Shown in pieces: positions 18,031 to 28,700 of a DNA stretch of 64,000 nucleotides. The notes beneath the pieces were generated by a model. The model did no database searches and had not been told where the DNA came from. It saw only the letters and a program-made list of their open reading frames with translations. The position numbers and the translations under genes were made by a program. Source of the stretch: JABDQW01 sp942492025 (GTDB taxonomy: Bacteria > Pseudomonadota > Gammaproteobacteria > SZUA-229); assembly GCA_942492025.1 (NCBI GenBank), contig CALODJ010000008.1, positions 1-64,000 on the forward strand, in the 5' to 3' direction. Numbering within the stretch: position 1 is the first letter of the stretch; each line of letters opens with the position of its first letter.

Positions 18031-18767
18031 CAGACGATAAACTTCCATCGGCATCGGTACTGTTTGATCAGTTTCGCCCAGGCACGGAAGAGGAACCCGG
18101 AAATGGCGAAACCACCAACAACCGCCCTGGACATAAAACTGACGAGACGGCGGCTGCAAAAGATTCGCAAGGTCGTTTGTCTGCCGATACCCGACGAAGC
18201 CTGGTAAGCCTGTTGCGTCATGGCGTTATCCTCGCCCATCAAAAACAGCAGCTATTCGATATACTGGTCAAAGAACAGCAATCGATACAAAGCCACCTCG
18301 CCGATATGTTTTTGCGAGTCTTGATCGATGAAGCCGCCGGCGTTGCGGTGCTGTTGCAACAGGTAGTGGAAGATGACGAAGATCCGGTTACGCTGATTTC
18401 ACGCCGGCCCCTGTCGTTATATGACACCTTGTTACTGCTAGTGTTGCGCAAGCACTTTCAGGAAAGAGAGACGGCAGGTGAGCAGCGTATTTATATCGAC
18501 ATCGATCGAATCGAGTCCCGGCTGACACCGTTTTTACCCTTGACCAATAATAGCCGCAGCGACCGCCGCAAGCTCAACAGTTCTTTGAAAAAACTGAAAG
18601 ACAGACGTCTGCTACAGAGCGTACCGGGTGATGATGAACGTTTTGAACTCACCCCGGTCATTCGTTATGTGGTCAATGCAGAATTTCTGCAACAAATGCT
18701 TGGTGAATACCAGGCGATGGCTGAACAAGCCGCTATGGACGTTGGGGCTTGTTCAGATGAAGCGTAA
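18027..18767 (+). CDS. jetB: Wadjet protein JetB (DUF4194)
   Basis: 246 residues. The start overlaps the jetA stop (ATGA) with GGAGGAG just upstream. The core LSPDT-like RRSLVSLLRHGVILAHQKQQLFDILVKEQQ and LSLYDTLLLLVLRKHFQERE belongs to DUF4194, the MukE/KITE-like subunit. It has tandem winged helices (SDRRKLNSSLKKLKDRRLLQSV near residues 170-195). JetB binds JetA and DNA in the condensin-like complex. The first 55 residues are low-complexity and hydrophilic. Confidence 0.92.
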   Translation: MTDDKLPSASVLFDQFRPGTEEEPGNGETTNNRPGHKTDETAAAKDSQGRLSADTRRSLVSLLRHGVILAHQKQQLFDILVKEQQSIQSHLADMFLRVLIDEAAGVAVLLQQVVEDDEDPVTLISRRPLSLYDTLLLLVLRKHFQERETAGEQRIYIDIDRIESRLTPFLPLTNNSRSDRRKLNSSLKKLKDRRLLQSVPGDDERFELTPVIRYVVNAEFLQQMLGEYQAMAEQAAMDVGACSDEA

Positions 18768-21700
18768 TTTTCTACATGATCAGGCTGATTTAATCGGTGG
18801 CGGCCAGATTCGACTGGCGGAATTATCGGTTTTCAACTGGGGTTCATTCCACGGTCTGCATACTGCACATATCGACGGGCACGGCACACTGATAACGGGT
18901 GATAATGGCGCAGGCAAATCAACACTGATAGACGGCCTGATGGCACTATTGCTACCCGCCGGCAGCGCCAGTTTCAATATTGCCGCTGCTCAGGGTGATC
19001 GCACCGACCGCAGCCTGGTTTCCTATATACGCGGCAGTTATGGTACGGCCCACGATGGCAGCCAGACGCTAACACGCAATAAACGATCTGGCGGGACAGT
19101 CAGCGCACTGCGGGCTTGTTATCGTGCGGACGATGGTGCCGAGATCACACTGGCCGCCCTGTTCTGGATGACACAGCCGAGTAATGCCCTGGCGGACTTG
19201 AAGCGTGTCTATGTGGTGGCCAAACGTAACCTGCAGCTGGAGGAAATGCTGCAGGCCTTCGGTGAAGGCAATGCACGTGCCCTGAAACAGTTTTTACGTG
19301 ACGATGAACGCCTGATTTCATGTGACGATAATTTCACTGCCTATCAGGAAACGTACCGACAATTGCTGCATATGGAAAACAGTAATGCACCGGCCCTGTT
19401 GTCCCGCGCACTCGGCTTGAAGAAGATCGACGATCTCACCCGGCTGATTCGTGAACTGGTGCTGGAACCGAGCCGTGTGCGCGAGGATGCTCGCAAGACC
19501 GTCGCCGAATTTGGCGATCTGGAAGGTGTACACGACCGCCTGCTGGATGCCCGCGCCCAACGTGACACCCTGGCGGCATTACCGGAAGCCGCCGCCGCTC
19601 TGCAGCAGGCCAGGCAGGATATTGCACGGCTCGATGCCGAGCATGACGGCTTGCCTGTTTATGTTGGCGAACAATGTCATGCCTTGTGGGGCAAGCGGAT
19701 AGAGACGATAAAGCAACAGCTCGGTGATGCCGAAATGCAGTTGAAGCATGTCGAGCAACAGGCGCACAGCGCCAACGAAAGAGTCGAGCGTCTGCACGCG
19801 GATTACCTGCGTGTTGGCGGCAACCGTATAGAAGACCTTAAAAAAGATGTGCAGCGCACCAAAGAGCGTTTGGCCGAGATCAACAAGCATGCCGCACGTT
19901 ACCAAACGATTGCGCGTGAACTGGATCTGGATGCTGCAATCAACGAGAAGGTGTTCAATGCCAATCTTGACACGCAACGTACAGCGGTAACGCATATCGA
20001 GGGCGAAATAGAACAGGCACAAAATGATTTTGCTGATACAGCGGCGCGTTATTCCCAAACGCTGCAGCGGCAAAAAGCACTCGACACGGAAATCCGCGAA
20101 ATAGAAGCCCGCCCCGATTCTAATATCGATGTGCCGTTTCAGCAGCTTCGTGATCAAATGTGTGATGCACTGCAACTCGATGCAGAGCAGATACTTTTTA
20201 TCGGCGAGTTGATCGATATCAAACCGGATTGCCGTGAATGGCAGGGCGCCGTAGAACGTGCTCTGGGGGGCCTGCGTACCACCATGGCGGTGCCTGAAGC
20301 ACGCTATCCGTTGATTACCCGCTGGCTCAATCAACGCCACACCGGATTGCACGTGCGGGTACAGATCGTAGGGCGGGTTTCCGGCACTGCCGAGTTCAAA
20401 CACGACGGTTATCTGCGCAAGCTGCAATGGCGGGATCATCCCTACCGCGAATGGCTGAAACGGCATTTGCAGCGCTTCGATCTGCACTGCGTCTCCAGCA
20501 CTGAAGATCTGGATCGCACGCCTTTTTCTCTGACACAACAAGGACTGATTCATTTCGATAAGGGGCGTTTTGAGAAAAAAGACCGGCAGCGTATTGACGA
20601 TAAGCGACAATGGCAACTGGGCTTCTCAAATACGCTGCGCCTGCATACCTTGCGCCAGGAGGCCGGTCAACTGGCCAGTGATATCAACTTACTGGAACAG
20701 GAAACGAAGCAACGCCGCGAGTCCATGAACAAGGTCGAACGGCGCGCCCAGCAGTGGCAGCAACTCGCCGGTTTTCAGTGGCCGGACATTGACGTTCCGC
20801 ACTGGCAGGCCAGGCTGCATAGCCAGCATTCCGACCTTGATGCACTGCAACAGTCCGGTGGTGATCTTGAACAGGCGCAACGGCGCTGGCAAGCGGCCAA
20901 GCGCGACCTGGAACAGCTTCATCAAAAAATAGCCGTTCAAAACAAGATGATCGCCGGTTATGAAAAGGAGTTGGAACTGGCGCAAGCCGCCCGCAACAAG
21001 GCCTGGCAGGCGGCCTCGGCAGGACTGGATGATGCAGTTCGCAAGGTACTCAACAAACGTGTCGGTGAACTGCGTTTGGACAATCTCGAACAGGCCCAGG
21101 ATCTGGAAGGCAGGCATCGGGATGATATTGAACGGCATCGCAACACTGCCGGCAACCGCAAAACCCAGGCGAGCAATCAGGCAGTCGCGATCATGTCCAC
21201 CTTTTACAGCAGGGACAGCTGGGAGGCCATCGCTGCAGATTGGGGTCGCAGCATTGAAAGCATCGATGACTATTTACTGCATTTGCAAAAACTCGAGAAA
21301 GAAGGCCTGCCCTCGCTGGTGGAAAAATTCAAGCAACGGCTGAATAAACATACCACCTACTCTTTGGCGGGGATCAAATCCCGTATGGATGCTGAGCGCG
21401 AGGAGATCAGCGAACGCATCGAAACCATTAACCGGGTGCTGGTGCGCACCGAATTCCGTCCCGGCACCCATCTGCGCCTGGATATGAAGACCGAGCAATA
21501 TCCCCATGTACAGGACTTTAACAGACGCCTGATCCATGTTTTTGCCCAGGCCGGTAGCGATGATCACGAACAGCGTTTCCGCGACCTGCAGGCGGTGATC
21601 GCGATATTGGACAAGGCCAGTGATTCCGTTACAGCACATAACAAAGAAAGTCTGCGCCTGCTCGATCCGCGTTACCAGCTATCGTTTTATGCCGAAGAGA

Positions 21701-22143
21701 TTGATGCGCAATCCCGCGAAGTCCGCGACGTGCTGATGTCATCGAGTGGCAAGTCAGGTGGGGAGAAAGAATCTTTCGCCGGCACCATTGTTGCCGCAAG
21801 CCTGGCCTATGTGTTAACGCCGGACGGTGCTGACATGCCGATTTACAGTACTGTCTTTCTCGATGAGGCCTTTTCCAATACCGCAGAGGCGGTGAGTCGA
21901 CGCGTGCTGCGCGTGTTCAAGGAGCTGAATATTCACATTAATCTTATTACACCGTTCAAGAACCTCAACCTCGCACGTGAGTCTGCCCGTTCGTTATTGA
22001 TCGCAGAGCGTGATGCCAATACCCATGAAAGCCGTTTGTGCGAGGTGACCTGGGAGGAACTGGACGAGATTCGGGCTGCAAGGGAACGACAAACCCGCAC
22101 ACATGCATCTGAACTGGGCATTGAACTGGAACATGTTTCATGA
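18757..22143 (+). CDS. jetC: Wadjet SMC-like ATPase JetC
   Basis: 1128 residues from ATG 18757, overlapping jetB by 11 bp; the frame is open upstream to 18628, but that would lie inside jetB. Walker A is GDNGAGKST at residues 48-56. Two long coiled coils (about 270-470 and 620-900) flank a hinge-like segment (CREWQGAVERALGGLRTTMAVPEARYPLITRWLN). The ABC signature SGKSGGEKESFAGT and Walker B STVFLDEAFSNT lie near the C-terminus. This is the MukB/SMC-like motor that extrudes DNA loops. It is complete, with all ATPase motifs intact, so the system is likely functional. Confidence 0.95.
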   Translation: MKRNFLHDQADLIGGGQIRLAELSVFNWGSFHGLHTAHIDGHGTLITGDNGAGKSTLIDGLMALLLPAGSASFNIAAAQGDRTDRSLVSYIRGSYGTAHDGSQTLTRNKRSGGTVSALRACYRADDGAEITLAALFWMTQPSNALADLKRVYVVAKRNLQLEEMLQAFGEGNARALKQFLRDDERLISCDDNFTAYQETYRQLLHMENSNAPALLSRALGLKKIDDLTRLIRELVLEPSRVREDARKTVAEFGDLEGVHDRLLDARAQRDTLAALPEAAAALQQARQDIARLDAEHDGLPVYVGEQCHALWGKRIETIKQQLGDAEMQLKHVEQQAHSANERVERLHADYLRVGGNRIEDLKKDVQRTKERLAEINKHAARYQTIARELDLDAAINEKVFNANLDTQRTAVTHIEGEIEQAQNDFADTAARYSQTLQRQKALDTEIREIEARPDSNIDVPFQQLRDQMCDALQLDAEQILFIGELIDIKPDCREWQGAVERALGGLRTTMAVPEARYPLITRWLNQRHTGLHVRVQIVGRVSGTAEFKHDGYLRKLQWRDHPYREWLKRHLQRFDLHCVSSTEDLDRTPFSLTQQGLIHFDKGRFEKKDRQRIDDKRQWQLGFSNTLRLHTLRQEAGQLASDINLLEQETKQRRESMNKVERRAQQWQQLAGFQWPDIDVPHWQARLHSQHSDLDALQQSGGDLEQAQRRWQAAKRDLEQLHQKIAVQNKMIAGYEKELELAQAARNKAWQAASAGLDDAVRKVLNKRVGELRLDNLEQAQDLEGRHRDDIERHRNTAGNRKTQASNQAVAIMSTFYSRDSWEAIAADWGRSIESIDDYLLHLQKLEKEGLPSLVEKFKQRLNKHTTYSLAGIKSRMDAEREEISERIETINRVLVRTEFRPGTHLRLDMKTEQYPHVQDFNRRLIHVFAQAGSDDHEQRFRDLQAVIAILDKASDSVTAHNKESLRLLDPRYQLSFYAEEIDAQSREVRDVLMSSSGKSGGEKESFAGTIVAASLAYVLTPDGADMPIYSTVFLDEAFSNTAEAVSRRVLRVFKELNIHINLITPFKNLNLARESARSLLIAERDANTHESRLCEVTWEELDEIRAARERQTRTHASELGIELEHVS

Positions 22144-23318
22144 ACGAATGGGGACTGTTGCCTGAGGATGTTCGGGCGCTATTGCGCCAAAAAGAATGGG
22201 CGTCGGCGAAGCACCTGCGTCAACGTCTTCTCGGACAACGACGCTTCCCGTTGCAGGTCGCGCTGAAAGTCCCAACCGGTGCGCAAGCCTTGCGCAGGGT
22301 CAGCCATTTCCATGAGTTCATCAAGCAGTGGCGGCAATCAACGTATAACGATCAGATCCTATGGGTACAGAAGCAATACCGTCAGCTTGGTACACATGAT
22401 GTGCCATCAAGCCTGTCACTCAAAGATATGCAGGCACTGATCGAGTTTATCGGCCCGAAGGCTGTGGCCCGCAGCGAGCACTGGGAAAAGCTGATGGTAC
22501 CCGTAATGGAATTTGATCCCGGCCTGTACCCGATCCTGGTTCGCCACCTGCTGGCACTGGAGAATATGAGCGCTGACGACACCACCCTGATCGCCAGACT
22601 ACTCTCACAGCTCCATAAAAACATAGGCCAGGGATCGTATTTGCGCGCCCTGCCGTTGAAAGAGGTGGATACCAAGTTTCTTGAAAACAATTTGACACTG
22701 ATATCCGATTTGCTCGATGCACATTTTGACGGTGAGATCAGTCGGGCCAATGGCCTGGTCAACTGGCTGGGTTGTCTGGATCTGCCAAAGGCCTGGCTGA
22801 TGGTCCGACCGCTCTGCCGGCACACAAGGCAAAACCTGTGTGGTTTGCCGATCTTACAGTTATCTGCGCAAACACTGCGCGAAACCACTTTGCCTGCCGG
22901 CAATATCCTGGTGGTCGAGAACAACCAGTCAGGCTATGGCCTGCCTGCGCTGGATGACACAATAGCCGTCTTCGGCGGCGGCGCGAACGTGAGCTGGCTG
23001 GACGCTGAATGGTTGCACGGCAAAAACGTTGCTTACTGGGGTGACATCGACACCTGGGGTTTCAGTATTCTCAGTGACGCGCGTCGCTATTTATCGGATT
23101 TGAAGGCGCTGATGATGGACAAACAAACCTTCATCAAATTCCGACAGCGCGCAATAGAGGAACCTTCACCGGTTGAACAGTTGCCGCCGAATTTATTTGC
23201 CGAGGAAATTGAACTGTTCGATGCTCTGCAACAGGGTGATTACCGTCATTCACGGCTCGAGCAGGAACGGTTGTCATCAGACTACATCGCCAACCAGCTA
23301 CTCTCATGGGTATCATAA
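22140..23318 (+). CDS. jetD: Wadjet nuclease JetD (DUF3322/DUF2220, Toprim)
   Basis: 392 residues with ATGA overlap to jetC. The N-terminal DUF3322 arm (WASAKHLRQRLLGQRRFPLQVALKVP) is followed by a DUF2220 topoisomerase VI-like Toprim domain. A catalytic Glu lies in LVVENNQSGYGLP, and the DxD motif is in VAYWGDIDTWGFSIL. In characterised Wadjet systems JetD cuts the plasmid DNA held by the JetABC motor. The key acidic residues are present. It is the last gene of the operon; a truncated family 2 repeat begins 37 bp downstream. Confidence 0.94.
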   Translation: MNEWGLLPEDVRALLRQKEWASAKHLRQRLLGQRRFPLQVALKVPTGAQALRRVSHFHEFIKQWRQSTYNDQILWVQKQYRQLGTHDVPSSLSLKDMQALIEFIGPKAVARSEHWEKLMVPVMEFDPGLYPILVRHLLALENMSADDTTLIARLLSQLHKNIGQGSYLRALPLKEVDTKFLENNLTLISDLLDAHFDGEISRANGLVNWLGCLDLPKAWLMVRPLCRHTRQNLCGLPILQLSAQTLRETTLPAGNILVVENNQSGYGLPALDDTIAVFGGGANVSWLDAEWLHGKNVAYWGDIDTWGFSILSDARRYLSDLKALMMDKQTFIKFRQRAIEEPSPVEQLPPNLFAEEIELFDALQQGDYRHSRLEQERLSSDYIANQLLSWVS

Positions 23319-23354
23319 ACGGCAAGTCTGCTGCAATGGTTGGGCCCGTTCACT

Positions 23355-23465
23355 TAGCCCGGATGTTGCACGAAGGCGGACATGCAATGTTATGGATTAG
23401 TCGATATTTCAATCAGCTACGCTCGAATTGACGGGGTATTGCGCGGTTACAGTTTATTCTATTTC
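23355..23465 (+). repeat. MITE-like element, family 2, truncated copy
   Basis: It begins TAGCCCGGATGTTGCA and stays aligned with the complete copy at 32032-32158 for about 110 bp (…gattagtc.atatttcaatcag.tacg.tcgaa…), but lacks the right terminal repeat. It has the same orientation as the complete copy. Together they bracket the LOG, radical SAM and mutasome genes. Confidence 0.75.
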
Positions 23466-23500
23466 GTTTTATGAACAAGCCGGCGTCGCATCGAGCCCGG

Positions 23501-24211
23501 TCACTTGCGGGCAGCAGCAAGCAGGCTCAAAGCCTCATCGATATCGTCGGTTAGTGCATACAGATCGAGGTCAGATTCGCTAATGGTGCCCGCTGCGATT
23601 GCGGCATCGCGCATGCTGATCATGTTGTACCAGAATTCTGATCCCATGGCGATAAGCGGAAAGCGTTCAATCTTGCTGGTCTGTATCAGCGTGACCGTTT
23701 CGAACAACTCATCCATCGTGCCGTAGCCCCCTGGCAGCGTAATAAAACCTTGCGAATACTTGACCAGCATGACCTTGCGCACAAAGAAATACTCGAACTC
23801 GACGAACCGATCCAGGTAGGGATTGGGTTCCTGCTCGCGGGGCAAGCGGATATTACAGCCGATGCTCAGACCACCACCTTCCTTGGCACCGCGACTGACA
23901 GCTTCCATGATCCCTGGCCCGCCGCCGGTCAGCACGGTGTAACCCTGCTCCGCCAGTCTGCGGCCCAGTTGACGGCCAAGTGCGTAATAACGGTGGCCTT
24001 CGGTGAAGCGCGCCGAACCGAATACGGTCACGCATTTACCCAGCTCCCCCAGGATCGAGAAGCCGCGCACGAACTCGAGGAATACCCTTCCAGCTGTTGC
24101 CAGTTCTTGATCGTGATCGCGCTTTCCACGCAGGAACAGTGCTTCCGCTTCTGGTAATGGGTCGTTGTACTGCCCTGAAGTGGTTTCAGGCGATTTCGGT
24201 ATATCAGTCAT
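23501..24211 (-). CDS. LOG family nucleotide 5'-monophosphate nucleosidase
   Basis: 236 residues from ATG 24211, with AGGAAGA 8 bases upstream on the coding strand. A Rossmann-type lysine-decarboxylase-like fold carries the two LOG motifs: GGGPGIMEAVSRGA and LPGGYGTMDELFE. Related proteins hydrolyse the N-glycosidic bond of nucleoside monophosphates (PpnN, cytokinin-activating LOG). The start MTDIPKSPETTSG gives a hydrophilic N-terminal extension. It is transcribed toward the Wadjet operon and is probably monocistronic. Confidence 0.9.
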   Translation of the reverse strand: MTDIPKSPETTSGQYNDPLPEAEALFLRGKRDHDQELATAGRVFLEFVRGFSILGELGKCVTVFGSARFTEGHRYYALGRQLGRRLAEQGYTVLTGGGPGIMEAVSRGAKEGGGLSIGCNIRLPREQEPNPYLDRFVEFEYFFVRKVMLVKYSQGFITLPGGYGTMDELFETVTLIQTSKIERFPLIAMGSEFWYNMISMRDAAIAAGTISESDLDLYALTDDIDEALSLLAAARK

Positions 24212-24498
24212 CGATGATTCTTCCTGCAGATTATTGTTGATCGAAAGCTGGAATACACAACGGGCCAACGCCCCTGACCATTGCCGGCCTTGTGACGCCT
24301 TGCTTCGTTTATCCCTGTCGCTACCACAGGCAGCGCTGGACATTGATACCGATATAAAGGCTCGCCGTGAGTAAAGTAACTGAAGTATAAACGTCCTTTT
24401 TCATCGATATCAATCACACAAGGCTTCAGACTGTACAACAAAAGCGCCAGCGGTGCCGGTAATCGGGGCCCGCATGGATAGCGCCCCCTTTATTCGTA

Positions 24499-25569
24499 CT
24501 AGAACATTTCCAGTTGTGAACCAGGACCGGCCACGCGCGTGAATTGTGAGGTATCGAGTACGGCGGTTGTGTTCTCGATGCCCAGCTTCTTGCACTTCAA
24601 CAGAAAGCGTTGGGCAAACAGTTCCGCGTACGCGCCGCTGCCGGTCTGCCTGACGCCGAAACGGGCGTCATATTCCCGACCTCCACGCATGTCGCGCACG
24701 ATATGCATAACCCGTTTTGCCCTGAGTGGATAATGGGTTTGCAGCCATTCCTGGAAAAGCTGTTTGACCTCATGGGGTAATCGCAACATGACATAACCGG
24801 CGAAACGCGCGCCCGCATCAACCGATGCGGCCAGCACGGATTCCACTTCATTATCATTTATCATCGGAATCACTGGTGCAAACAGGACAGTAACGGGAAT
24901 GCCGTGCGCTGTTAACTGACGTATCGCCTGTAAGCGCCGATGCGCTGCGGTGGCCCTGGGCTCCAGGCATCTGCAAAGTTGCTTGTTCAATGACGTCACT
25001 GAAACAGCCACATGGACGAGATCGCGTTGTGCCATGTCGGCAAGGATATCGATGTCGCGCTCGATCAGCGCTGCTTTGGTGACGATGGTCACGGGGTGTC
25101 TGTACTGGTGCAGTACTTCCAGTATCTGCCGGGTAAGCTTCAGTTTTCTTTCCACCGGCTGATAGGGATCGGTATTGGCACCCAACGCAATGACTTCAGG
25201 CCGATAACCCGGCTTGTCAAAAGCTTGTTTAAGCAGTAAGGCCGCATCCGGCTTGGCATAGATCTTGGTTTCAAAATCCAGACCCGGCGACAAGTCCAGG
25301 TACGCATGGGTGGGTCTTGCATAGCAATAGGCACAGCCATGCTCGCAACCTTTATAGGGGTTAATGGATACATTGAAAGGTATGTCAGGAGAATTGTTAC
25401 GCGAGAGGATAGATTTGCTTTTTTCGGTAAAAACTTCCGTTGCCGGACCAGGCGTACCCTCTTCCGGTCCGTTGTACCATCCATCATCGATCGACTCGGT
25501 GCTTTGCACGAGGAACCGTGAACCGGTATTACTGACTATTCCGCGACCTTTTATAGTTTTTGGATTCAT
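24499..25569 (-). CDS. PA0069-family radical SAM protein
   Basis: 356 residues. The [4Fe-4S]/SAM motif Cx3Cx2C is in YKGCEHGCAYCYAR (near residues 93-100), followed by THAYLDLSPGLDFETKIYAK, the phrase that defines the spore photoproduct lyase-related PA0069 group. The substrate is unknown; the DNA-repair relationship is suggested only by distant kinship to SPL. It sits 131 bp downstream of dnaE2 on the same strand, so it may be read from the SOS-controlled mutasome operon, which would fit a damage-response role. That is inference from context. Confidence 0.85.
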   Translation of the reverse strand: MNPKTIKGRGIVSNTGSRFLVQSTESIDDGWYNGPEEGTPGPATEVFTEKSKSILSRNNSPDIPFNVSINPYKGCEHGCAYCYARPTHAYLDLSPGLDFETKIYAKPDAALLLKQAFDKPGYRPEVIALGANTDPYQPVERKLKLTRQILEVLHQYRHPVTIVTKAALIERDIDILADMAQRDLVHVAVSVTSLNKQLCRCLEPRATAAHRRLQAIRQLTAHGIPVTVLFAPVIPMINDNEVESVLAASVDAGARFAGYVMLRLPHEVKQLFQEWLQTHYPLRAKRVMHIVRDMRGGREYDARFGVRQTGSGAYAELFAQRFLLKCKKLGIENTTAVLDTSQFTRVAGPGSQLEMF

Positions 25570-25700
25570 ATTTTTTTCTGTTCAATTCTTCTTTTCACTT
25601 TCACAAATAGACTTGTGCTGCTGCGGGTTATCCGGGAATCGACCAATATCAGTATTTGACTTTTCCACTTCGAAATAGCCTTCTCCGATTCTCATTGGCT

Positions 25701-28700
25701 TTAACAGAAATCCCTCGAATGGACCGACAGGTCTCCCAGCCATGTACTGAGGTCTTGAAGTCTGAAAGCAATGAGATGTAACACACCGTCTTCTTGTTGA
25801 ATGCTACCCTGTACGCAGAGCAGGTGTGCATTGAGTAATTCTCTGGCCTGGCGTTCGGCCAGCTGAGGCCACACCACGACGTTGGTTTGGCCTGTTTCAT
25901 CTTCCAGGGTTACGAACACCACATTGTTCGCTGAACCAGGACGTTGGCGACAGATCACCAATCCTGCGGTAGTTACTTTGGTATCGTTATTTAACTCCCA
26001 GAGTTCTTCTGCCTTGCGTATGCGACGTCTGGATAAACGATCTCTTAGTAAGGCTAAGGGATGACGACCGAGTGTCAAACCTGTGGTCGCATAATCGGCG
26101 GTAATATTCTGTCCTTCACTGGGTATGGGTAACATGACATCGCCTTCAAGGAACTGTGGTGTTTCAAATATTGGGATGTTGTTTTCAATACCGGCTATCT
26201 GCCAGTAGGCACGGTGACGATCACCGGTAAGAGACTTAAGTGCATTGGCGGCGGCTAAACATTCCATGTCTTTTTTGTTCAGTTTAGCGCGAGTTGCCAT
26301 GTCCTGTACGTTGGCGAATGGTCGTTGCTTGCGGGCACAAATAATGTTGTCGATACCAGTTGAGGAAAGACCTTTGATGATGCGAAGCCCCAGGCGCAGT
26401 GATTGCTTTTTACTGGTTATTTCCGATGAGCCATTATCGCCAGTAAACTCTAATGTTGAATCGTGCGCACTGATGCAGACGTCCACCGGTAGCACATGCA
26501 CACCATGTTTACGCGCATCGGCCACCAGTTGAGCGGGTGCGTAGAAGCCCATGGGTTGGCTGTTGAGTAAGGCACAGGTAAATGCAGCATGATGGTAGCA
26601 CTTGAGCCACGATGAGGCATAAGCCAGCAAGGCAAAACTGGCGGAGTGGGATTCGGGGAAGCCGTACTCACCAAAGCCTTTTATCTGGTTAAAGATCTGT
26701 TGTGCGAATTGCTCCGAATAACCGCGCGCTTTCATACCTTCCAGCAATTTTCCTTCAAACTGGTCCAGCCCACCTTTGCGTTTCCAGGCTGCCATACTAC
26801 GACGTAGCTGGTCGGCCTCTCCTGCGCTAAAGCCTGCCGCGACCATGGCCAGCTGCATCACCTGTTCCTGAAAAATGGGCACGCCCAATGTACGGCTCAA
26901 CACATCTTTCACCGCATCGCTGGGATAAGTAATCACTTCTTCACCATTACGGCGTCGCAGATACGGATGCACCATGTCACCCTGTATGGGCCCGGGACGA
27001 ATAATAGCAATCTCGATCACCAGGTCGTAGAAGCTACGTGGTTTCAAGCGCGGCAACATGGACATTTGCGCCCGCGATTCAATCTGGAAAACACCAACGG
27101 TGTCCGCCTGCTGGATCATCTGGTACACCGCAGGATCTTCTGCCGGGATGTCGGCCAGGGTAACGGTTTGCTTCGAATAACGACTCACATAGGTAAGCGC
27201 TTTGCGAATGGCGCTTAACATGCCCAACGCCAGGATGTCGATCTTTAACAGCCCCAGTGCTTCAAGATCATCTTTTTCCCACTGGATCACGGTGCGTTCT
27301 GGCATAGCGGCATTTTGCACAGGAACCAGGTGGGAAAGTTTTCCCTGGTTAATGACAAAACCACCCACATGTTGAGACAAATGGCGTGGAAAACCAAGGA
27401 TCTGCTGGACGAGTATCACTAACCGCTCAATCAGTGGATTTTGCAGCGAAAAGCCATTCTCCTGCAGTTGTTGCTCGATGGTTTCCACATGGTGCCACCA
27501 ATGGATAGACTTGGCTAGACGATCCACCTGGTCCAGACTCATGCCGATGGCCTTGCCCACATCGCGTACGGCACTTCTGGGCCGGTAGGTAATAACCGTT
27601 GCGGCTAAAGCAGCCCGTTCGCGACCGTACTTCTGGTAGATATATTGAATCACTTCTTCGCGACGTTCGTGTTCGAAGTCTACGTCGATATCCGGCGGTT
27701 CGTTGCGTTCTTTGGAAATAAAACGTTCGAACAACAGCTGCATACGATCAGGGTCCACTTCGGTGATGCCCAGGCAATAACAGATCGCCGAGTTCGCTGC
27801 CGACCCCCTGCCCTGACACAAAATGCCCTGGGTCCTGGCATACTGCACAATGTCATACACGGTAAGGAAGTATGGCGCGTAAGCCATTTCATCAACCAGT
27901 GCTAACTCGTGCTCAACGGCTTTCTTTACTTTGTCCGGCGTTCCCTGGGGCCAACGCCGTTGCATACCCTGCTCTGTAAGCACTCGCAACCAGGTTTTTG
28001 CTGTGTGGTTGTTGGGCACCAGTTCTTTGGGATACTCATAACGCAATTCATCCAGCGAGAACTGACAGCATTCAGCAATGCGCAGAGTCTCTTCCAGCAG
28101 TGCCTGCGGATAGATTTTCTGCAAACGTTGCCGGGAGCGTAAATAGCGCTCGCCATTGGGAAACAGCTCATAGCCGAGTTGTGCCAGGGGCTTCCCCAGG
28201 CGAATGGCCGTCAAGGTATCTTGCAAAGCACGGCGAGGGCGATGGTGCATATGTACATCACCACTGGCACATAAAGGCACACGATGTTTTTCGCCCAATG
28301 CCTGCAGAATATGTAATCGTTGTTGATCATCACCCGTTAGCAATAACTCAACGGCGATCCAGCAGTGTTGCGGGAAGCACTGCGCTAGCCATCGTAGAGC
28401 TTGATCATTAATAGTGTGCTCGTGGTCAGTGTCTGAAAAATTTGGCAACCATAAGGCAAGACATCCTTTGGGGTGATGTCGCTCGAGTATTTGCCTTGTC
28501 AGGTAGTACTCTCCTTTTCTGGCCTGGCGACGTGCTACCGTGATTACATGGGATAAGCGGCCATAGCTGGCTCGGTCGGTGGCAAGCAAGACAAAACGAC
28601 TGGCGTCCTGGAGTGTAAACTCACTGCCAATGATTAAATGCAGGTTGTGTTCTTTTGCGGCAATGTGCGCACGCACCACGCCTGCCAGCGAACATTCATC

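Noticed and set aside
19579..20616. Antisense frame of 345 codons
   Set aside because: Shadow of jetC; no ribosome binding site and no domain resemblance.
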